This document shows, piece by piece, positions 51,875 through 61,740 of a DNA stretch of 64,000 nucleotides (positions within the stretch are counted from its first letter, which is position 1; every line of letters begins with the position of its first letter). The position numbers and the translations under genes are program-made. The notes under the pieces are model-generated. The model saw only the letters and a list, made by a program, of their open reading frames with translations. It ran no database searches and was not told the origin of the DNA. This DNA comes from Cohaesibacter sp. (lineage in GTDB: Bacteria > Pseudomonadota > Alphaproteobacteria > Rhizobiales > Cohaesibacteraceae): contig JAOXSH010000037.1 of assembly GCA_025800145.1 (NCBI GenBank), positions 1 through 64,000 of the forward strand, given 5' to 3'.

Positions 51875-53461
51875 TTATTTTTCTTTGGTTTCCTGAAACA
51901 TTTCTGAATAATCGACAGCCACTTCATAATGGGGATCTTCGATCACCGACACCTCAATGAACCGGTCAGCTTTTTTCAAGAGTTGGACGCAATCTGGTGA
52001 GAGGTGGCGCAGATGCAGCTTTTTGCCCTGTTCTTCATATTTGGTTGCTAAGGCGTCAATGGCTTGCAAGCCAGAATGATCCCAGACGCGTGCATTCTTA
52101 AATTCGATGACCACGTCATCCGGGTCGGTCTTTGGATTGAACAATTCTGCAAAGCTGGCGACAGAGCCAAAGAAAAGGGGGCCGTGCAGTTCATAAACTT
52201 TCCAGCCATGCTCTTCTGTGCCGACACGCACATCAATGCGTTTAGCGGCTTCCCAGGCAAAGACCAAAGCAGAGACAATGACACCAACAACAACAGCAAC
52301 CGCCAGATCGGAATAAACAGTGACAGCGGTGACTAGCACGATGACAAAGGCATCATGGCGTGGGATCTTGGTCATGATTTGCAGGCTCTTCCAGGCGAAG
52401 GTGCCAATCACCACCATGAACATGACGCCCACAAGAGCAGCCAGTGGGATTTGCTCAATCAATTGCGAGCCAAACAGGATGAAGGCCAGCAAAAAGAGGG
52501 CTGCCGAAATACCAGACCAGCGCGTGCGCCCGCCTGATTTCACATTGATCATGGATTGGCCAATCATGGCGCAGCCCCCCATGCCACCAAAGAAGCCGGT
52601 TACGACATTGGAGGCGCCTTGTGCAATACATTCTTTTGAAGCACCGCCATGGCTATCGGTCATCTCTGAGACCAGATTGAGGGTCAAAAGGCTTTCGATC
52701 AGGCCGATGGCTGCGAGAATAGCTGCATAGGGGAAGATGATCTGTATGGTTTCAAAATCAATTGGCACCATGGGAATATGGAATTGTGGCAACCCACCGG
52801 CAATGGCGGCCATATCGCCGACGCGCGGGATATCAAGATCCAGCCCAATAACCAGCAGTGAGACAGCCACGATGGCCAATAAAGGAGCGGGAATGGCCTT
52901 GGTGATTTTGGGAGCAAGCCAGATCAGTGCCATGGTCAGGACAACAAGGCCGAGCATAATGACAAGAGGCGTGCCGCTCATCCAGACCAAATCACCAGCG
53001 GTATCCTTGACCTTGAATTGGGTCAATTGAGCCAGACCAATGACAATGGCCAGGCCATTGACGAAGCCCAGCATGACGGGATGAGGGACCATGCGGATGA
53101 ATTTGCCCCATTTCAGGATACCTGCCATGATTTGCAAAATGCCCATCAAGACAACGGTGGCGAACAGATATTCCACGCCGTGATTGACGACAAGGCTGAC
53201 CATGACAACAGCAAGAGCGCCGGTCGCACCGGAAATCATGCCCGGTCGTCCGCCAAACACCGCTGTGATCAGGCCAACGATGAAAGCCGCATAGAGGCCA
53301 ACAAGTGGATGGACTTGTGCCACGAAAGCAAAGGCGACAGCTTCTGGCACCAAAGCAAGGGCAACGGTCAAGCCGGACAGCGTGTCGGTTTTGAATTGTG
53401 CCGGGGTGATGGCGCCAAGCATTCGCGCCCCCAGCCCAGACTGATCGGTCTGTGCGTTCAT
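51875..53461 (-). CDS. SulP family anion transporter
   Basis: A 528-residue SLC26/SulP transporter with about 12-14 membrane segments and a cytoplasmic STAS domain. N-terminal pattern: [32 protein letters not shown]; then [16 protein letters not shown], and [24 protein letters not shown] in the core. The STAS domain (about 400-520) has [15 protein letters not shown] and [13 protein letters not shown]. It may carry sulfate, bicarbonate or a dicarboxylate; the N-terminal ALVPEAVAF type is often found in marine bicarbonate or sulfate systems. AGGACC is placed well before the ATG. It is transcribed alone. Confidence 0.94.
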   Translation of the reverse strand: MNAQTDQSGLGARMLGAITPAQFKTDTLSGLTVALALVPEAVAFAFVAQVHPLVGLYAAFIVGLITAVFGGRPGMISGATGALAVVMVSLVVNHGVEYLFATVVLMGILQIMAGILKWGKFIRMVPHPVMLGFVNGLAIVIGLAQLTQFKVKDTAGDLVWMSGTPLVIMLGLVVLTMALIWLAPKITKAIPAPLLAIVAVSLLVIGLDLDIPRVGDMAAIAGGLPQFHIPMVPIDFETIQIIFPYAAILAAIGLIESLLTLNLVSEMTDSHGGASKECIAQGASNVVTGFFGGMGGCAMIGQSMINVKSGGRTRWSGISAALFLLAFILFGSQLIEQIPLAALVGVMFMVVIGTFAWKSLQIMTKIPRHDAFVIVLVTAVTVYSDLAVAVVVGVIVSALVFAWEAAKRIDVRVGTEEHGWKVYELHGPLFFGSVASFAELFNPKTDPDDVVIEFKNARVWDHSGLQAIDALATKYEEQGKKLHLRHLSPDCVQLLKKADRFIEVSVIEDPHYEVAVDYSEMFQETKEK

Positions 53462-53714
53462 GATAGGTCCTAATGAATGTCAGGAAATTTTGAGCTTTAA
53501 GTGTTTGCTCGTAGTTGGTCGAGCTTGTAAAGGACTTGCCAGCTTTTGGCAAGCGTTCGTGAGTTTCCTGAGCTGTCATGATCTGTCTTTTGGCGTTTCT
53601 TGCAAAAAAATCTGACAGGGTTGCGACAAGTGTCGCAATTTTGTGCGAAGTCCCTATATATCAAAATAAATGGTGAATTTGGGATTCGCTCCAGTATTGT
53701 GACAACAGGATGAT
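53462..53714. other. Divergent promoter region of sulP and creA
   Basis: A 253-bp spacer with no gene. It contains GCGACAAGTGTCGC (about 53624-53637), a short inverted repeat, and an AT-rich stretch before creA. Confidence 0.35.
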
Positions 53715-54224
53715 ATGATGTTTCGTAAATGTTTTGCGGCTTTGTTTGCTTTGGTGGTGAGTGTGCCGATGGCCTTGGCGGCAGATGGCCCGGATTTGAT
53801 TTTTAAGAAATCGACGGTTTGGAAATTTTTGACCCCTGATCATAAATTGGCGACCTATGCGATTGATGATCCGCTGATTGACGGGGTTGCCTGCCATTTT
53901 ACCGTGCCGGAAAAAGGCGGACTGTCTGGCATGTTCGGGGTTGCCGAAGAAGTCTCAGATGTCTCTCTGGCCTGTCGTCAGGTTGGACCAATTGCCTTTA
54001 AGGAAAAATTCGAGCAAGGCGACGAAATGTTTCGCACCCGTCGCTCGCTGGTCTTTAAAAAGACCCGTATCGTGCGGGGCTGTGATGAGAAGCGTAACAC
54101 CCTTGTTTATCTGATCTATTCTGACAAATTGATCGAAGGCAGCCCGAAAAATTCGACTTCCACCGTGCCGGTTATGCCTTGGGGTACACAACAGGCCCCC
54201 AAATGCGCTGACTGGCTGAAATAA
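53715..54224 (+). CDS. creA: CreA family periplasmic protein
   Basis: A 169-residue exported protein. Signal peptide 1-23 (cleavage after MALAA). The mature part follows the CreA pattern: WKFLTPDHKLATYAIDDPLIDGVACHFTVPEKGG, DVSLACRQVGPI, RRSLVFKKTRIVRGCD and KNTLVYLIYSDKLIEGSPKNS, with conserved cysteines. The function of CreA is unknown; it sits with catabolite-response genes creBCD in enteric bacteria, but not here. It ends three bases before the converging pabC stop. Confidence 0.95.
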   Translation: MMFRKCFAALFALVVSVPMALAADGPDLIFKKSTVWKFLTPDHKLATYAIDDPLIDGVACHFTVPEKGGLSGMFGVAEEVSDVSLACRQVGPIAFKEKFEQGDEMFRTRRSLVFKKTRIVRGCDEKRNTLVYLIYSDKLIEGSPKNSTSTVPVMPWGTQQAPKCADWLK

Positions 54225-54226
54225 AG

Positions 54227-55102
54227 TTAAAATTGCATAGTAAAGTCTCTGGCCAGATGATCTTTCATAATCGTCTGGCATTGAGCAATGATGTCATTGT
54301 CAGCATTGTCAAACACATGCCCGTCCAGTGATGTGACGCGGCGGATAATCCTAAGGCTGTTGGTCAGAAAAAGACCATCAACCTTTTTTATATCTTTGCC
54401 ATCAAGGCTTTGCTCTTTTATCTCAAAGCCATATTTCGGCAACAGATCCAGCAATGTCTGGCGCATGATGCCGCCCAAGATGCCATCTTGCAATGGTGGG
54501 GTAAGGATCGTTTCTCCCTGAAGGGCAAAGAGATTGGCAATGGTTGTGCAGCAGGCTTTGTTTTGGTTGTTATAGAAAAGAGCGTCTTCTGCGCCTTTTT
54601 CCTTGGCCTCTTTGGTCGCCAGAATATTATCGAGATAGCCAAGGCTTTTTAGGCGTGAAAGGGGCGAACCTTCATTGCGCGCAATCGTGCTGGTTGCCAA
54701 TGTGACATCTGCAAATGCCATGGACAGCGGATAGGCGGACAGACTGGCCATGATCGTGGGTGTTGGATCGTCCGGTGGCAAAAGACCGCGCCCGCCCTGA
54801 CCACGGGTGACGGTGAGGCGAAGGATTGCATTGCCGCCATGCTGTCTTGCTATAGGCAACAGGCTTTCAACTGCTTGGATCAGTTGATCTTTGGCAATAG
54901 TCATGCCCAAGACAGAGAGACCATGTTTCAGACGTGCCAGATGCTCTTGCAACCAGATGATTTGATTGTTCCAGATCGGCAGGGTTTCGAACAAACCATC
55001 GCCCAAAAGCGTGCCGCGATCAAAGGCGGACAGCATTGCTTTGTCATCGCTGATCGGTGATATCAGGCTGCCATTAAGACTGATTGCCAGCGCGCCAGAC
55101 AT
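54227..55102 (-). CDS. pabC: Aminodeoxychorismate lyase (class IV aminotransferase fold)
   Basis: A 291-residue PLP enzyme giving 4-aminobenzoate and pyruvate from aminodeoxychorismate. N-terminus FDRGTLLGDGLFETLPIWN is the class IV signature; ILRLTVTRGQGGRGLLPP, the Lys-type KSLGYLDNILATKEAKEKGAEDALF (PLP Lys) and the C-terminal GILGGIMRQTLLDLL and SLRIIRRVTSLDG match. The position after pabA and pabB makes PabC much more likely than a branched-chain or D-amino acid aminotransferase. It overlaps pabA by 29 bases. Confidence 0.92.
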   Translation of the reverse strand: MSGALAISLNGSLISPISDDKAMLSAFDRGTLLGDGLFETLPIWNNQIIWLQEHLARLKHGLSVLGMTIAKDQLIQAVESLLPIARQHGGNAILRLTVTRGQGGRGLLPPDDPTPTIMASLSAYPLSMAFADVTLATSTIARNEGSPLSRLKSLGYLDNILATKEAKEKGAEDALFYNNQNKACCTTIANLFALQGETILTPPLQDGILGGIMRQTLLDLLPKYGFEIKEQSLDGKDIKKVDGLFLTNSLRIIRRVTSLDGHVFDNADNDIIAQCQTIMKDHLARDFTMQF

Positions 55103-55667
55103 TGGCTTCCTCCAGAAAATTGCTCAATAGGTCATGACCATGCTGCGTCAGAATGGATTCTGGATGAAATTGCATACCAAAGGTCGGATGGTCTTTATGA
55201 CGCAGGGCCATGATTTCACCCAAGCCCGAGCGTGCGGTGATCTCAAGACAATCGGGCAAATGATCCTGTTCCACGATCAGCGAATGATAGCGGCCAACGG
55301 CAAAGGGAGAGGGGATATTTTTGAACAGGCCATGGTTTGGATGGGTCAATTGGCTGGCCCGGCCATGCATTGGCTCTGTTGCCCGGCTGATAATGCCACC
55401 AAAGGCCTCGCCAATGGCCTGATGGCCAAGACAAATGCCCAGAATGGGCAAGACGCCGGAAAAATGGCGAATGGCTTCCAGACAAATACCGGCCTGTTGA
55501 GGGGCGCAAGGACCGGGTGAGAGAATAAGAGCGGTTGGATCCAGACGGGCAATATCATCAAGGCTCAATGCATCATTGCGATAGACCGTGACTTGCTGGT
55601 CCAATTCTTCAAAATAGCGAGCAAGATTGAAGACGAAACTGTCATAATTATCAAGGATCAGAATCAT
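55074..55667 (-). CDS. pabA: Aminodeoxychorismate synthase component II (glutamine amidotransferase)
   Basis: A 197-residue class I glutamine amidotransferase. MILILDNYDSFVFNLARYFE start, LSPGPCAPQQAG, the nucleophile Cys in LGICLGHQAIGEAFGG, and the His-Glu pair in FGMQFHPESILT. It supplies ammonia to PabB. The ATG at 55667 has AAGGAG seven bases before it and overlaps the pabB stop (ATGA). It could also serve anthranilate synthase as TrpG, which is common in bacteria with one shared subunit. Confidence 0.94.
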   Translation of the reverse strand: MILILDNYDSFVFNLARYFEELDQQVTVYRNDALSLDDIARLDPTALILSPGPCAPQQAGICLEAIRHFSGVLPILGICLGHQAIGEAFGGIISRATEPMHGRASQLTHPNHGLFKNIPSPFAVGRYHSLIVEQDHLPDCLEITARSGLGEIMALRHKDHPTFGMQFHPESILTQHGHDLLSNFLEEANVWRAGNQS

Positions 55668-57193
55668 GACGGTGCTCCTTCCTCGCAATTGGCCCCATTG
55701 GTCGTCAGTGCCGCTTGAGGACCTCGCTCGAGATTGGGGCGCTCTGTCATCAAATCACTGCCACAGGCGCGGAAAATGGCATTGGCCTTATGCAGGCATT
55801 CTTCATATTCTGCATCCGGGTCTGACAGGGCCGTGATGCCGCCGCCAACATTGAAGCAGATATCCGTCTCTCGGATGATTAGGGTGCGAATGGCGATGTT
55901 GGTATCCATAGCTCCGTTAAAGCCGATATAACCCAGTGAGCCGCAATACAGATCGCGGGGCATATCTTCCAATTCGCTGATGATTTCCATGGCGCGAATT
56001 TTCGGCGCTCCGGTGATCGAGCCGCCGGGAAAAGCAGCCCCTAAAAGAGCGGTTGCGCCAAGGCCCTCTTTCATCTTGCCAGTGACTGTCGAGACCAAAT
56101 GATGGACCCGCGCATAGCTTTCAAGCTTACACAAATCTGGCACTTTGATGGAGCCAGGTTCACAGACGCGCGAGAGATCATTGCGCAAAAGATCGGTGAT
56201 CATGATATTCTCGGCGCGGTCTTTTTCGCTCTCTTCCAAGGCTTTTGCATTCTTTGCATCTTGCTCTGGATCGCTCAGATTGCGCGCGGCGGTGCCTTTG
56301 ATGGGGCGGGTTTGCACCCTGCCGTACGAATCCAGAATGACAAAACGTTCTGGCGAGCTTGAGGCAATGACATGATCGCCAGCATGAAAATAGCTGGCAA
56401 AGGGAGCGGCATTGACCCGGCGCAAATTGTCATAGAGCGCCAATGGAGCTTTTTGCAGATCTCCCGTCCAGTCATGAGAGAATTTTTGTGTGATATTGGC
56501 CTGAAAAATATCTCCAGCCAGAATGTAATCTTTGGTCCTTGTGATTGACGCTTCAAAGGCAAGGCGCGATTTGCTGGACTTCCAGTTTTGAAGCGTTGGA
56601 GAGGCGCAGAGATCCGGCTCTGGTTCGCTCAAAAGGTTTTGGAATTGATCCAGTCTTTTTTGTGCCGCTTTTGGGCAAAAATGGCCAGATGGCAACAGGC
56701 CCGTTGAAAGCAGCCATGCCTGATCGCGGGGCGGCTGGTCTGTACCATCGGCAAAATGATCGACTGCTACCACACAATCATAAAAGGGCAACAAAATGTC
56801 CGGCAGGCGATTGTCTTCATGGCTGGTCAGGGGCAATTTTTCCAGCAATCGCCCGGCTTCATAACTGAAATAGCCCATGGCTCCTCCCTGAAAAGGGGGA
56901 AGATCGGGAAGGGCTGATTGTTGGAAAGATGCCAAAAGGCGTTGTAAAGCTGCAAGGGGCGGACCATCCATTGGCTTGTCACGCCAAAAAGCCTGTTGGC
57001 CTATGGTTTTGAATATGGCAAATGGCTCTGCTGCCATATAGGAATAGCGGCCAAGCTGAGGCGATGCACTTGCACTATCCAGAAAACAGGCAAAGGGCAG
57101 ATGGGCGATACGTTGAAAGAGTGAGAAAGCCGCGGGTGGATTCTCAAGAGGGAGGACAATCGTTTCTCCCTGTATCGCCAAAATGTTGTTCAT
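55664..57193 (-). CDS. pabB: Aminodeoxychorismate synthase component I
   Basis: A 509-residue chorismate-binding enzyme of folate synthesis. The C-terminal chorismate domain (about 210-470) has DYILAGDIFQANITQKF, RFVILDSYGRVQTRPIKGTAAR, ENIMITDLLRNDLSRVCEPGS, the pair FPGGSITGAPKIRAMEII and YCGSLGYIGFNGAMDTNIAIRTL. PIKGT distinguishes PabB from anthranilate synthase TrpE (PIAGT). The N-terminal domain carries the tryptophan-site-like FLDSASASPQLGRYSYMA. First gene of pabB-pabA-pabC, on the minus strand, downstream of the ArsR gene by 169 bp. Confidence 0.95.
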   Translation of the reverse strand: MNNILAIQGETIVLPLENPPAAFSLFQRIAHLPFACFLDSASASPQLGRYSYMAAEPFAIFKTIGQQAFWRDKPMDGPPLAALQRLLASFQQSALPDLPPFQGGAMGYFSYEAGRLLEKLPLTSHEDNRLPDILLPFYDCVVAVDHFADGTDQPPRDQAWLLSTGLLPSGHFCPKAAQKRLDQFQNLLSEPEPDLCASPTLQNWKSSKSRLAFEASITRTKDYILAGDIFQANITQKFSHDWTGDLQKAPLALYDNLRRVNAAPFASYFHAGDHVIASSSPERFVILDSYGRVQTRPIKGTAARNLSDPEQDAKNAKALEESEKDRAENIMITDLLRNDLSRVCEPGSIKVPDLCKLESYARVHHLVSTVTGKMKEGLGATALLGAAFPGGSITGAPKIRAMEIISELEDMPRDLYCGSLGYIGFNGAMDTNIAIRTLIIRETDICFNVGGGITALSDPDAEYEECLHKANAIFRACGSDLMTERPNLERGPQAALTTNGANCEEGAPS

Positions 57194-57362
57194 GTCTTGC
57201 TGGCTCCCCTTGCAACCTTGTGGGCCGACTGCCGTCTTGCTGGTTCACCAGCCGGTCCACAAAGTCTGGGGCCGCTTTAGAACCTGAATGTCAACAGAGA
57301 GCCAAATGTCATGATTTTTGGTTTAGTCTGTCGGGTCAAAAGCGGGGTATCATGGTTTTTGT

Positions 57363-57656
57363 TTATTGGCAAAACCCCTTGTGCAGAACCGCCAGAATGT
57401 CTTTTACGATCTGGCTGGCCAGTGAGTAATAGATGGTTGTTCCGTCACGGCGGGTTGTGACAATATTCTGGGCGCGCATCAAGGCCATATGCTGGGATAC
57501 GGTCGTCATGCGCAGACCGGTTTTTTCGGCCAAGGTGCCAACATTTTGTTCTCCTTCAATCAATTGACAGAGAATCAAAAGACGTGGCCCGGAAGCCAGC
57601 AATTTCAGAAAGCTCGCAGCTTCTTCTGAATTGCGTTCAAGTTCTTGGATATTCAT
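57363..57656 (-). CDS. ArsR/SmtB family regulator with a BigR/SqrR-like cysteine pair
   Basis: A 97-residue winged-helix repressor. The helix-turn-helix is TLAEKTGLRMTTVSQHMALM, followed by a wing TTRRDGTTIYYSL. Cysteines occur at residues 30 (RLLILCQLIEG) and 96 (KGFCQ), 66 residues apart, the spacing known for the persulfide sensors SqrR (41/107) and BigR (42/108). It lacks the ELCVCDL-type arsenic site. The inference is a redox or reactive-sulfur sensor, not a metal sensor. It precedes pabB on the same strand; no sulfide-oxidising gene is adjacent. A perfect 12-bp palindrome lies 147 bp upstream (57803-57814). Confidence 0.9.
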   Translation of the reverse strand: MNIQELERNSEEAASFLKLLASGPRLLILCQLIEGEQNVGTLAEKTGLRMTTVSQHMALMRAQNIVTTRRDGTTIYYSLASQIVKDILAVLHKGFCQ

Positions 57657-57802
57657 TGGTCTCTAGGTGCTCTTTTGTTCGCCTTTATAGCAGGCTTGGC
57701 CCATTCTTCACGGAAACGGGCTTCTAAAGTCTAATAGTGACCTAAAGCGTGCTGCGGGAAAAGGGAAAAAGGCAGATATCTGCCTGAAAAGGTCAAATAT
57801 TT

Positions 57803-57814
57803 TAGAATATTCTA
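57803..57814. promoter_or_regulatory. AT-rich perfect palindrome, possible ArsR operator
   Basis: TAGAATATTCTA is self-complementary and sits in an AT-rich stretch 147 bp upstream of the ArsR gene. ArsR-family operators are short AT-rich palindromes. Distance and lack of a mapped promoter keep this tentative. Confidence 0.35.
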
Positions 57815-57948
57815 TCATAACTGTATGAAATGATCTCATTCCATATCGTTATGGAAATGAAATTTCCCCTTATCTCCCGCAAGGCGCGTATATTGTTTGA
57901 ATATTTGGTGATAAGGCAATTACTTTTATCTGGGGATAAAATGGAAAG

Positions 57949-57974
57949 GCTCCTGACAGTTGCCTGTCAGGAGC
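57949..57974. promoter_or_regulatory. Perfect 11-bp stem hairpin in the intergenic region
   Basis: GCTCCTGACAG (57949-57959), loop TTGC, CTGTCAGGAGC (57964-57974). No T-run follows on either strand; it may be part of a structured transcript or of a repeat unit. Confidence 0.5.
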
Positions 57975-58620
57975 TTCCAGACGACAGAGAGTGGGTGCGA
58001 CTGGTTCAGGCATTATAAAATGCCTATGGGATGGGTTCTCTGTCGAATTTACAAGGCAATCGTCTAAAATCCGATCACCATCTCTTGGCAGAGTGAAGCG
58101 AGCCTTATTCGGGGCTGTGTTCCTGTCCGCCTTGTTGGAAATATGTTTAACAGCTGATGGGTGAATGGAATCTGATTTGTCTATTCATTTTCAATTCATC
58201 TATCTGAACAGATATCTGGCAAAGCCTTTTATGGCTGAAATTTTGTGCTTCGTGGCATTGCAGGGCAACAGAAAAAGAGGGCGCTTTTGCCATGGGGATT
58301 TATGCCTGTGAGACGAAATAAGCAGTTGACGCAAGAGCTGAGTTTGGCCATTGTGCGGGCATGAAAACGGTATTTGCTCATCTTTGCTGCATTATTGGAC
58401 AGATTATTATCCACTAGCTTTTCGCTGGCTGGAGCCGTTTCGCCTGTTTTTCCAAAATTGAAACGAGATCCGGTCACGGATAATGGTGTGAATGATCGTC
58501 TGTTCTCACGATTGCCTGTCAGGCTGCCGGACTTTTAGGCGATAGGCAAATGTGATGTATGCACAAACAAATTGAGGACAGATGCCTTGTTATAGGCATT
58601 TCAAGGAATGGGAAAAGGCA

Positions 58621-60021
58621 ATGACTGCCAAAATGGATAAGGTCCAACTCAAGCTTTACAATACATTGAGCCGCAATAAGGAAGCATTCCAGCCTCTCGA
58701 AGAGGGCAATGTGCGGATGTATGTGTGTGGGCCAACCGTGTATGACACGGCCCATATTGGCAATGCCCGGCCTGCGGTTGTCTTTGATACCCTGTTCCGG
58801 CTTTTGCGCCATGTCTATGGGCCAGAGCATGTGACATATGTGCGTAACATCACAGATGTGGATGACAAGATCAATCAGCGCGCCGCCGAGCGTGGCATTT
58901 CCATCCGCGAGCTGACCGATGAGACAACAGCCATCTATCATGCCGATATGGATGCTTTGGGCGTTATGCGCCCCACTATTGAACCCCGCGCTACCGATCA
59001 TATTGATGATATGCTGGATATGATCGGAACCTTGATTGAAAAAGGCCATGCTTATGCTGCTGAAGGCCATGTCTTGTTTGCTGTCGATAGCATGGCAGAT
59101 TATGGCCAGTTGTCCGGGCGTTCTGTTGAAGATATGATTGCCGGAGCGCGTGTCGAAGTTGCCCCTTATAAGCGCAATCCCATGGATTTTGTGTTGTGGA
59201 AACCATCCAAGGAAGGCGAACCCAGCTGGGACAGCCCTTGGGGGGCCGGTCGTCCGGGCTGGCATATTGAATGTTCCGCCATGAGTGAGAAGCATCTGGG
59301 CGAGAGATTCGATATTCATGGGGGCGGGATCGATTTGACGTTCCCGCATCATGAAAATGAAATTGCCCAATCGCGCTGCGCTCATGGCAATGAGGCAATG
59401 GCCAATATCTGGATGCATAATGGCTTTGTGCAGGTTGAGGGTGAGAAAATGTCCAAATCTTTGGGCAATTTCATCACCGCCCATGACTTGATTGAACAAT
59501 GGCCGGGCGAGGCCATTCGTCTTGCCCTCATGACAACACATTATGCCAAGCCGTTTAACTGGACACAGGATGGTGTGCGTGAAGCCAAAAAGGTATTGGA
59601 CCAATGGTATGCGGTGACTGTTGATGTCGATCCATCGCAGGTGGATGCTGACATTCTGGCAGCCCTTGCTGATGATCTCAACACGCCAAAGGCCATTGCC
59701 CGTTTGCACGCTTTGCGCTCTGCCGCTTTGCAAGGCGATAAAGCTGCTGCGGCCAGCCTGAAAGCCAGTTTGCAACAGCTCTTTGGTTTGTTGATGCAAG
59801 ACCCTAAAGCGTGGGAGATATGGCGACCTGCGGGTGCTGCGCATGTCGATGACGCTGCGATCCAAGCCCTTGTTGATGCGCGCCTTGAAGCGCGCAACAG
59901 CAAGGATTTTGCCAAATCTGATGAATTGCGCGATCAACTGGCGGTTATGGGCGTTGTGCTGAAAGATCGCAAAAATGCCGAGACTGGTGCTTTTGAGACC
60001 AGTTGGAGCCTCGAAAGCTAA
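58621..60021 (+). CDS. cysS: Cysteinyl-tRNA synthetase
   Basis: A 466-residue class I synthetase. The zinc and Cys-recognition residues are visible: [19 protein letters not shown] (HIGH motif and first Cys), [10 protein letters not shown] and [11 protein letters not shown], and KMSKS in [11 protein letters not shown]. The helical tail (DALRA-like) covers residues about 330-466. The ATG at 58621 has a GGGAAAAGG site; an ATG at 58633 is an alternative, and the open frame starts at 58582. It stands alone after a long intergenic region and is followed by cimA in the same direction after 93 bp. Confidence 0.96.
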   Translation: MTAKMDKVQLKLYNTLSRNKEAFQPLEEGNVRMYVCGPTVYDTAHIGNARPAVVFDTLFRLLRHVYGPEHVTYVRNITDVDDKINQRAAERGISIRELTDETTAIYHADMDALGVMRPTIEPRATDHIDDMLDMIGTLIEKGHAYAAEGHVLFAVDSMADYGQLSGRSVEDMIAGARVEVAPYKRNPMDFVLWKPSKEGEPSWDSPWGAGRPGWHIECSAMSEKHLGERFDIHGGGIDLTFPHHENEIAQSRCAHGNEAMANIWMHNGFVQVEGEKMSKSLGNFITAHDLIEQWPGEAIRLALMTTHYAKPFNWTQDGVREAKKVLDQWYAVTVDVDPSQVDADILAALADDLNTPKAIARLHALRSAALQGDKAAAASLKASLQQLFGLLMQDPKAWEIWRPAGAAHVDDAAIQALVDARLEARNSKDFAKSDELRDQLAVMGVVLKDRKNAETGAFETSWSLES

Positions 60022-60114
60022 CCCGCCTTTCTCTTGCCTTAACCCTGAGATGGGTTGGGGCTTTTCCTTGTCGAAGACCTGACGACCAAGACCCTAACCC
60101 ACAGGACCGGACCA

Positions 60115-61704
60115 ATGACAAAAGAGCGTCTTTATCTGTTTGATACCACCTTGCGAGATGGTGCCCAGACCAATGGCATTAATTTCTCCGTGGAAGACAA
60201 GATTGTCATTGCCAAAATTCTGGATGAATTGGGGGTCGATTATGTGGAAGGGGGCTATCCGGGCGCCAATCCGACGGATGACCGCTTTTTTGCTGAAAAG
60301 CGCACCCAAAAAGCAACCTTTACCGCGTTTGGGATGACCAAACGCGCCGGTCGTTCGGTTGAGAATGATCCGGGCGTGCAGGGGCTTCTCAATAGTTCGG
60401 CTGATGCCATTTGTTATGTCGCCAAAAGCTGGGACTATCATGTCAAAGTGGCGCTTGGCTGTAGCAATGAGGACAATCTGGAAGGGATTGCGGCCTCTGT
60501 CAAAGCTGCGATTGCGGCTGGCAAAGAGGCCATGGTTGATTGTGAGCATTTTTTCGATGGATATAAAGCCAATCGGGATTATGCGCTGGCTTGTGCGAAA
60601 ACGGCTTATGAGGCGGGCGCACGCTGGGTGGTTTTGTGCGACACCAATGGTGGTACCTTGCCTCACGAAGTTTATGAGATTGTCAAAGATGTGGTTGCCA
60701 GCGTGCCGGGGGCGCATTTGGGGATCCATGCCCATAATGATACAGAGCAGGCCGTGGCCAATTCTCTGGCTGCTGTGCGGGCTGGTGTGCGCCAAATTCA
60801 GGGCACGCTCAATGGCATTGGTGAGCGATGCGGCAATGCCAATATGATTTCGCTGATCCCAACCTTGAAACTCAAGCCAGAATTTTGCGAACATTTGGAC
60901 ACTGGCGTCAGCGATGAGCAATTGGCGCGTTTGACATCCATTTCGCGCAATTTTGATGAATTGCTCAATCAGGCCCCCAATCGTCATTTGCCTTATGTGG
61001 GAGAGAGCGCCTTTGCCACCAAGGCGGGCATTCATGCCTCTGCGATTTTGAAAGACCCGGCAACCTATGAGCATGTTGCCCCTGAAAGCATTGGCAATAA
61101 GCGTCGGGTGCTGGTTTCAGATCAAGCTGGCCTGTCCAATTTGCTGGATGAATTGGCGCGTATGGGCATCAAGGCCGACAAAGCCGACCCTCGGGTTGCC
61201 AATCTTCTGGCTGTGATCAAGGAGCGCGAGGCAATCGGTTATGCGTATGAAGGGGCAGGGGCTTCTCTGGAATTGCTTGCCCGGCGGCATTTGGGCGAAG
61301 TGCCGGATTATTTCAAAGTGGACTCTTTCCGTGTTGGGGTGGAACGCCGCTTCAATGCCCGTGGCGAGATTGTCACCATGTCGGAAGCGGTGGTCAAGAT
61401 TGAGATAGATGGCGAGCGGCGGATGTCGGTGGCAGAAGGACAAGGCCCGATAAATGCTCTTGATATTGCCTTGCGCAAGGATCTGGGCAAATTGCAGGAC
61501 AAGATAAAAAATCTTGAACTGGTCGATTATAAGGTGCGTATCCTCAATGGTGGCACAAGCGCCATAACCCGCGTTTTGATAGAAAGCCGTGATGGACAGG
61601 GCAATCGCTGGTTTACAGTGGGTGTTTCTGAGAATATCGTGGATGCTTCTTTCCAGGCCCTTGTGGATTCTGTGACCTATAAATTGCTGAAAAATGGCAG
61701 CTAG
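60115..61704 (+). CDS. cimA: Citramalate synthase
   Basis: A 529-residue enzyme of the isopropylmalate/homocitrate synthase group that condenses pyruvate and acetyl-CoA to citramalate, the first step of the threonine-independent isoleucine route. Signature YLFDTTLRDGAQTNGINFSVEDK, metal site HAHNDTEQAVANSLAAVRAGVRQIQGTLNGIGERCGN, and VGESAFATKAGIHASAIL. The C-terminal LeuA-type regulatory domain (about 400-529) includes VDSFRVGVERRF and EAVVKIEIDGE. ATG 60115 has AGGA at the right distance. Confidence 0.93.
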   Translation: MTKERLYLFDTTLRDGAQTNGINFSVEDKIVIAKILDELGVDYVEGGYPGANPTDDRFFAEKRTQKATFTAFGMTKRAGRSVENDPGVQGLLNSSADAICYVAKSWDYHVKVALGCSNEDNLEGIAASVKAAIAAGKEAMVDCEHFFDGYKANRDYALACAKTAYEAGARWVVLCDTNGGTLPHEVYEIVKDVVASVPGAHLGIHAHNDTEQAVANSLAAVRAGVRQIQGTLNGIGERCGNANMISLIPTLKLKPEFCEHLDTGVSDEQLARLTSISRNFDELLNQAPNRHLPYVGESAFATKAGIHASAILKDPATYEHVAPESIGNKRRVLVSDQAGLSNLLDELARMGIKADKADPRVANLLAVIKEREAIGYAYEGAGASLELLARRHLGEVPDYFKVDSFRVGVERRFNARGEIVTMSEAVVKIEIDGERRMSVAEGQGPINALDIALRKDLGKLQDKIKNLELVDYKVRILNGGTSAITRVLIESRDGQGNRWFTVGVSENIVDASFQALVDSVTYKLLKNGS

Positions 61705-61740
61705 GGGGCATGTGATCCACTCAAGTGAAAAGCAAATGTG

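Larger units (their letters stand above)
57657..58620. other. Long intergenic region upstream of cysS
   Basis: 964 bp without a confident gene. Contents: palindrome TAGAATATTCTA (57803-57814); TTCCAT/ATGGAA inverted pair (57839-57856); a 62-codon open frame 57830-58018 whose predicted product contains ELPDDREWVRLVQAL but has no ribosome site; inside it a perfect hairpin GCTCCTGACAG/CTGTCAGGAGC (57949-57974). A minus-strand frame at 58229-58477 has no recognisable features. A small RNA or cis-element in 57800-58020 is possible. Confidence 0.5.

Noticed and set aside
58229..58477. An 82-codon minus-strand frame before cysS
   Set aside because: Low-quality translation without a start signal; treated as intergenic.
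58519..59937. A 472-codon open frame antisense to cysS
   Set aside because: It is the mirror of a well-supported synthetase gene; the translation is rich in His, Cys and Ile without domain features.
60094..61074. A 326-codon minus-strand frame within cimA
   Set aside because: Antisense shadow of cimA; no recognisable features.
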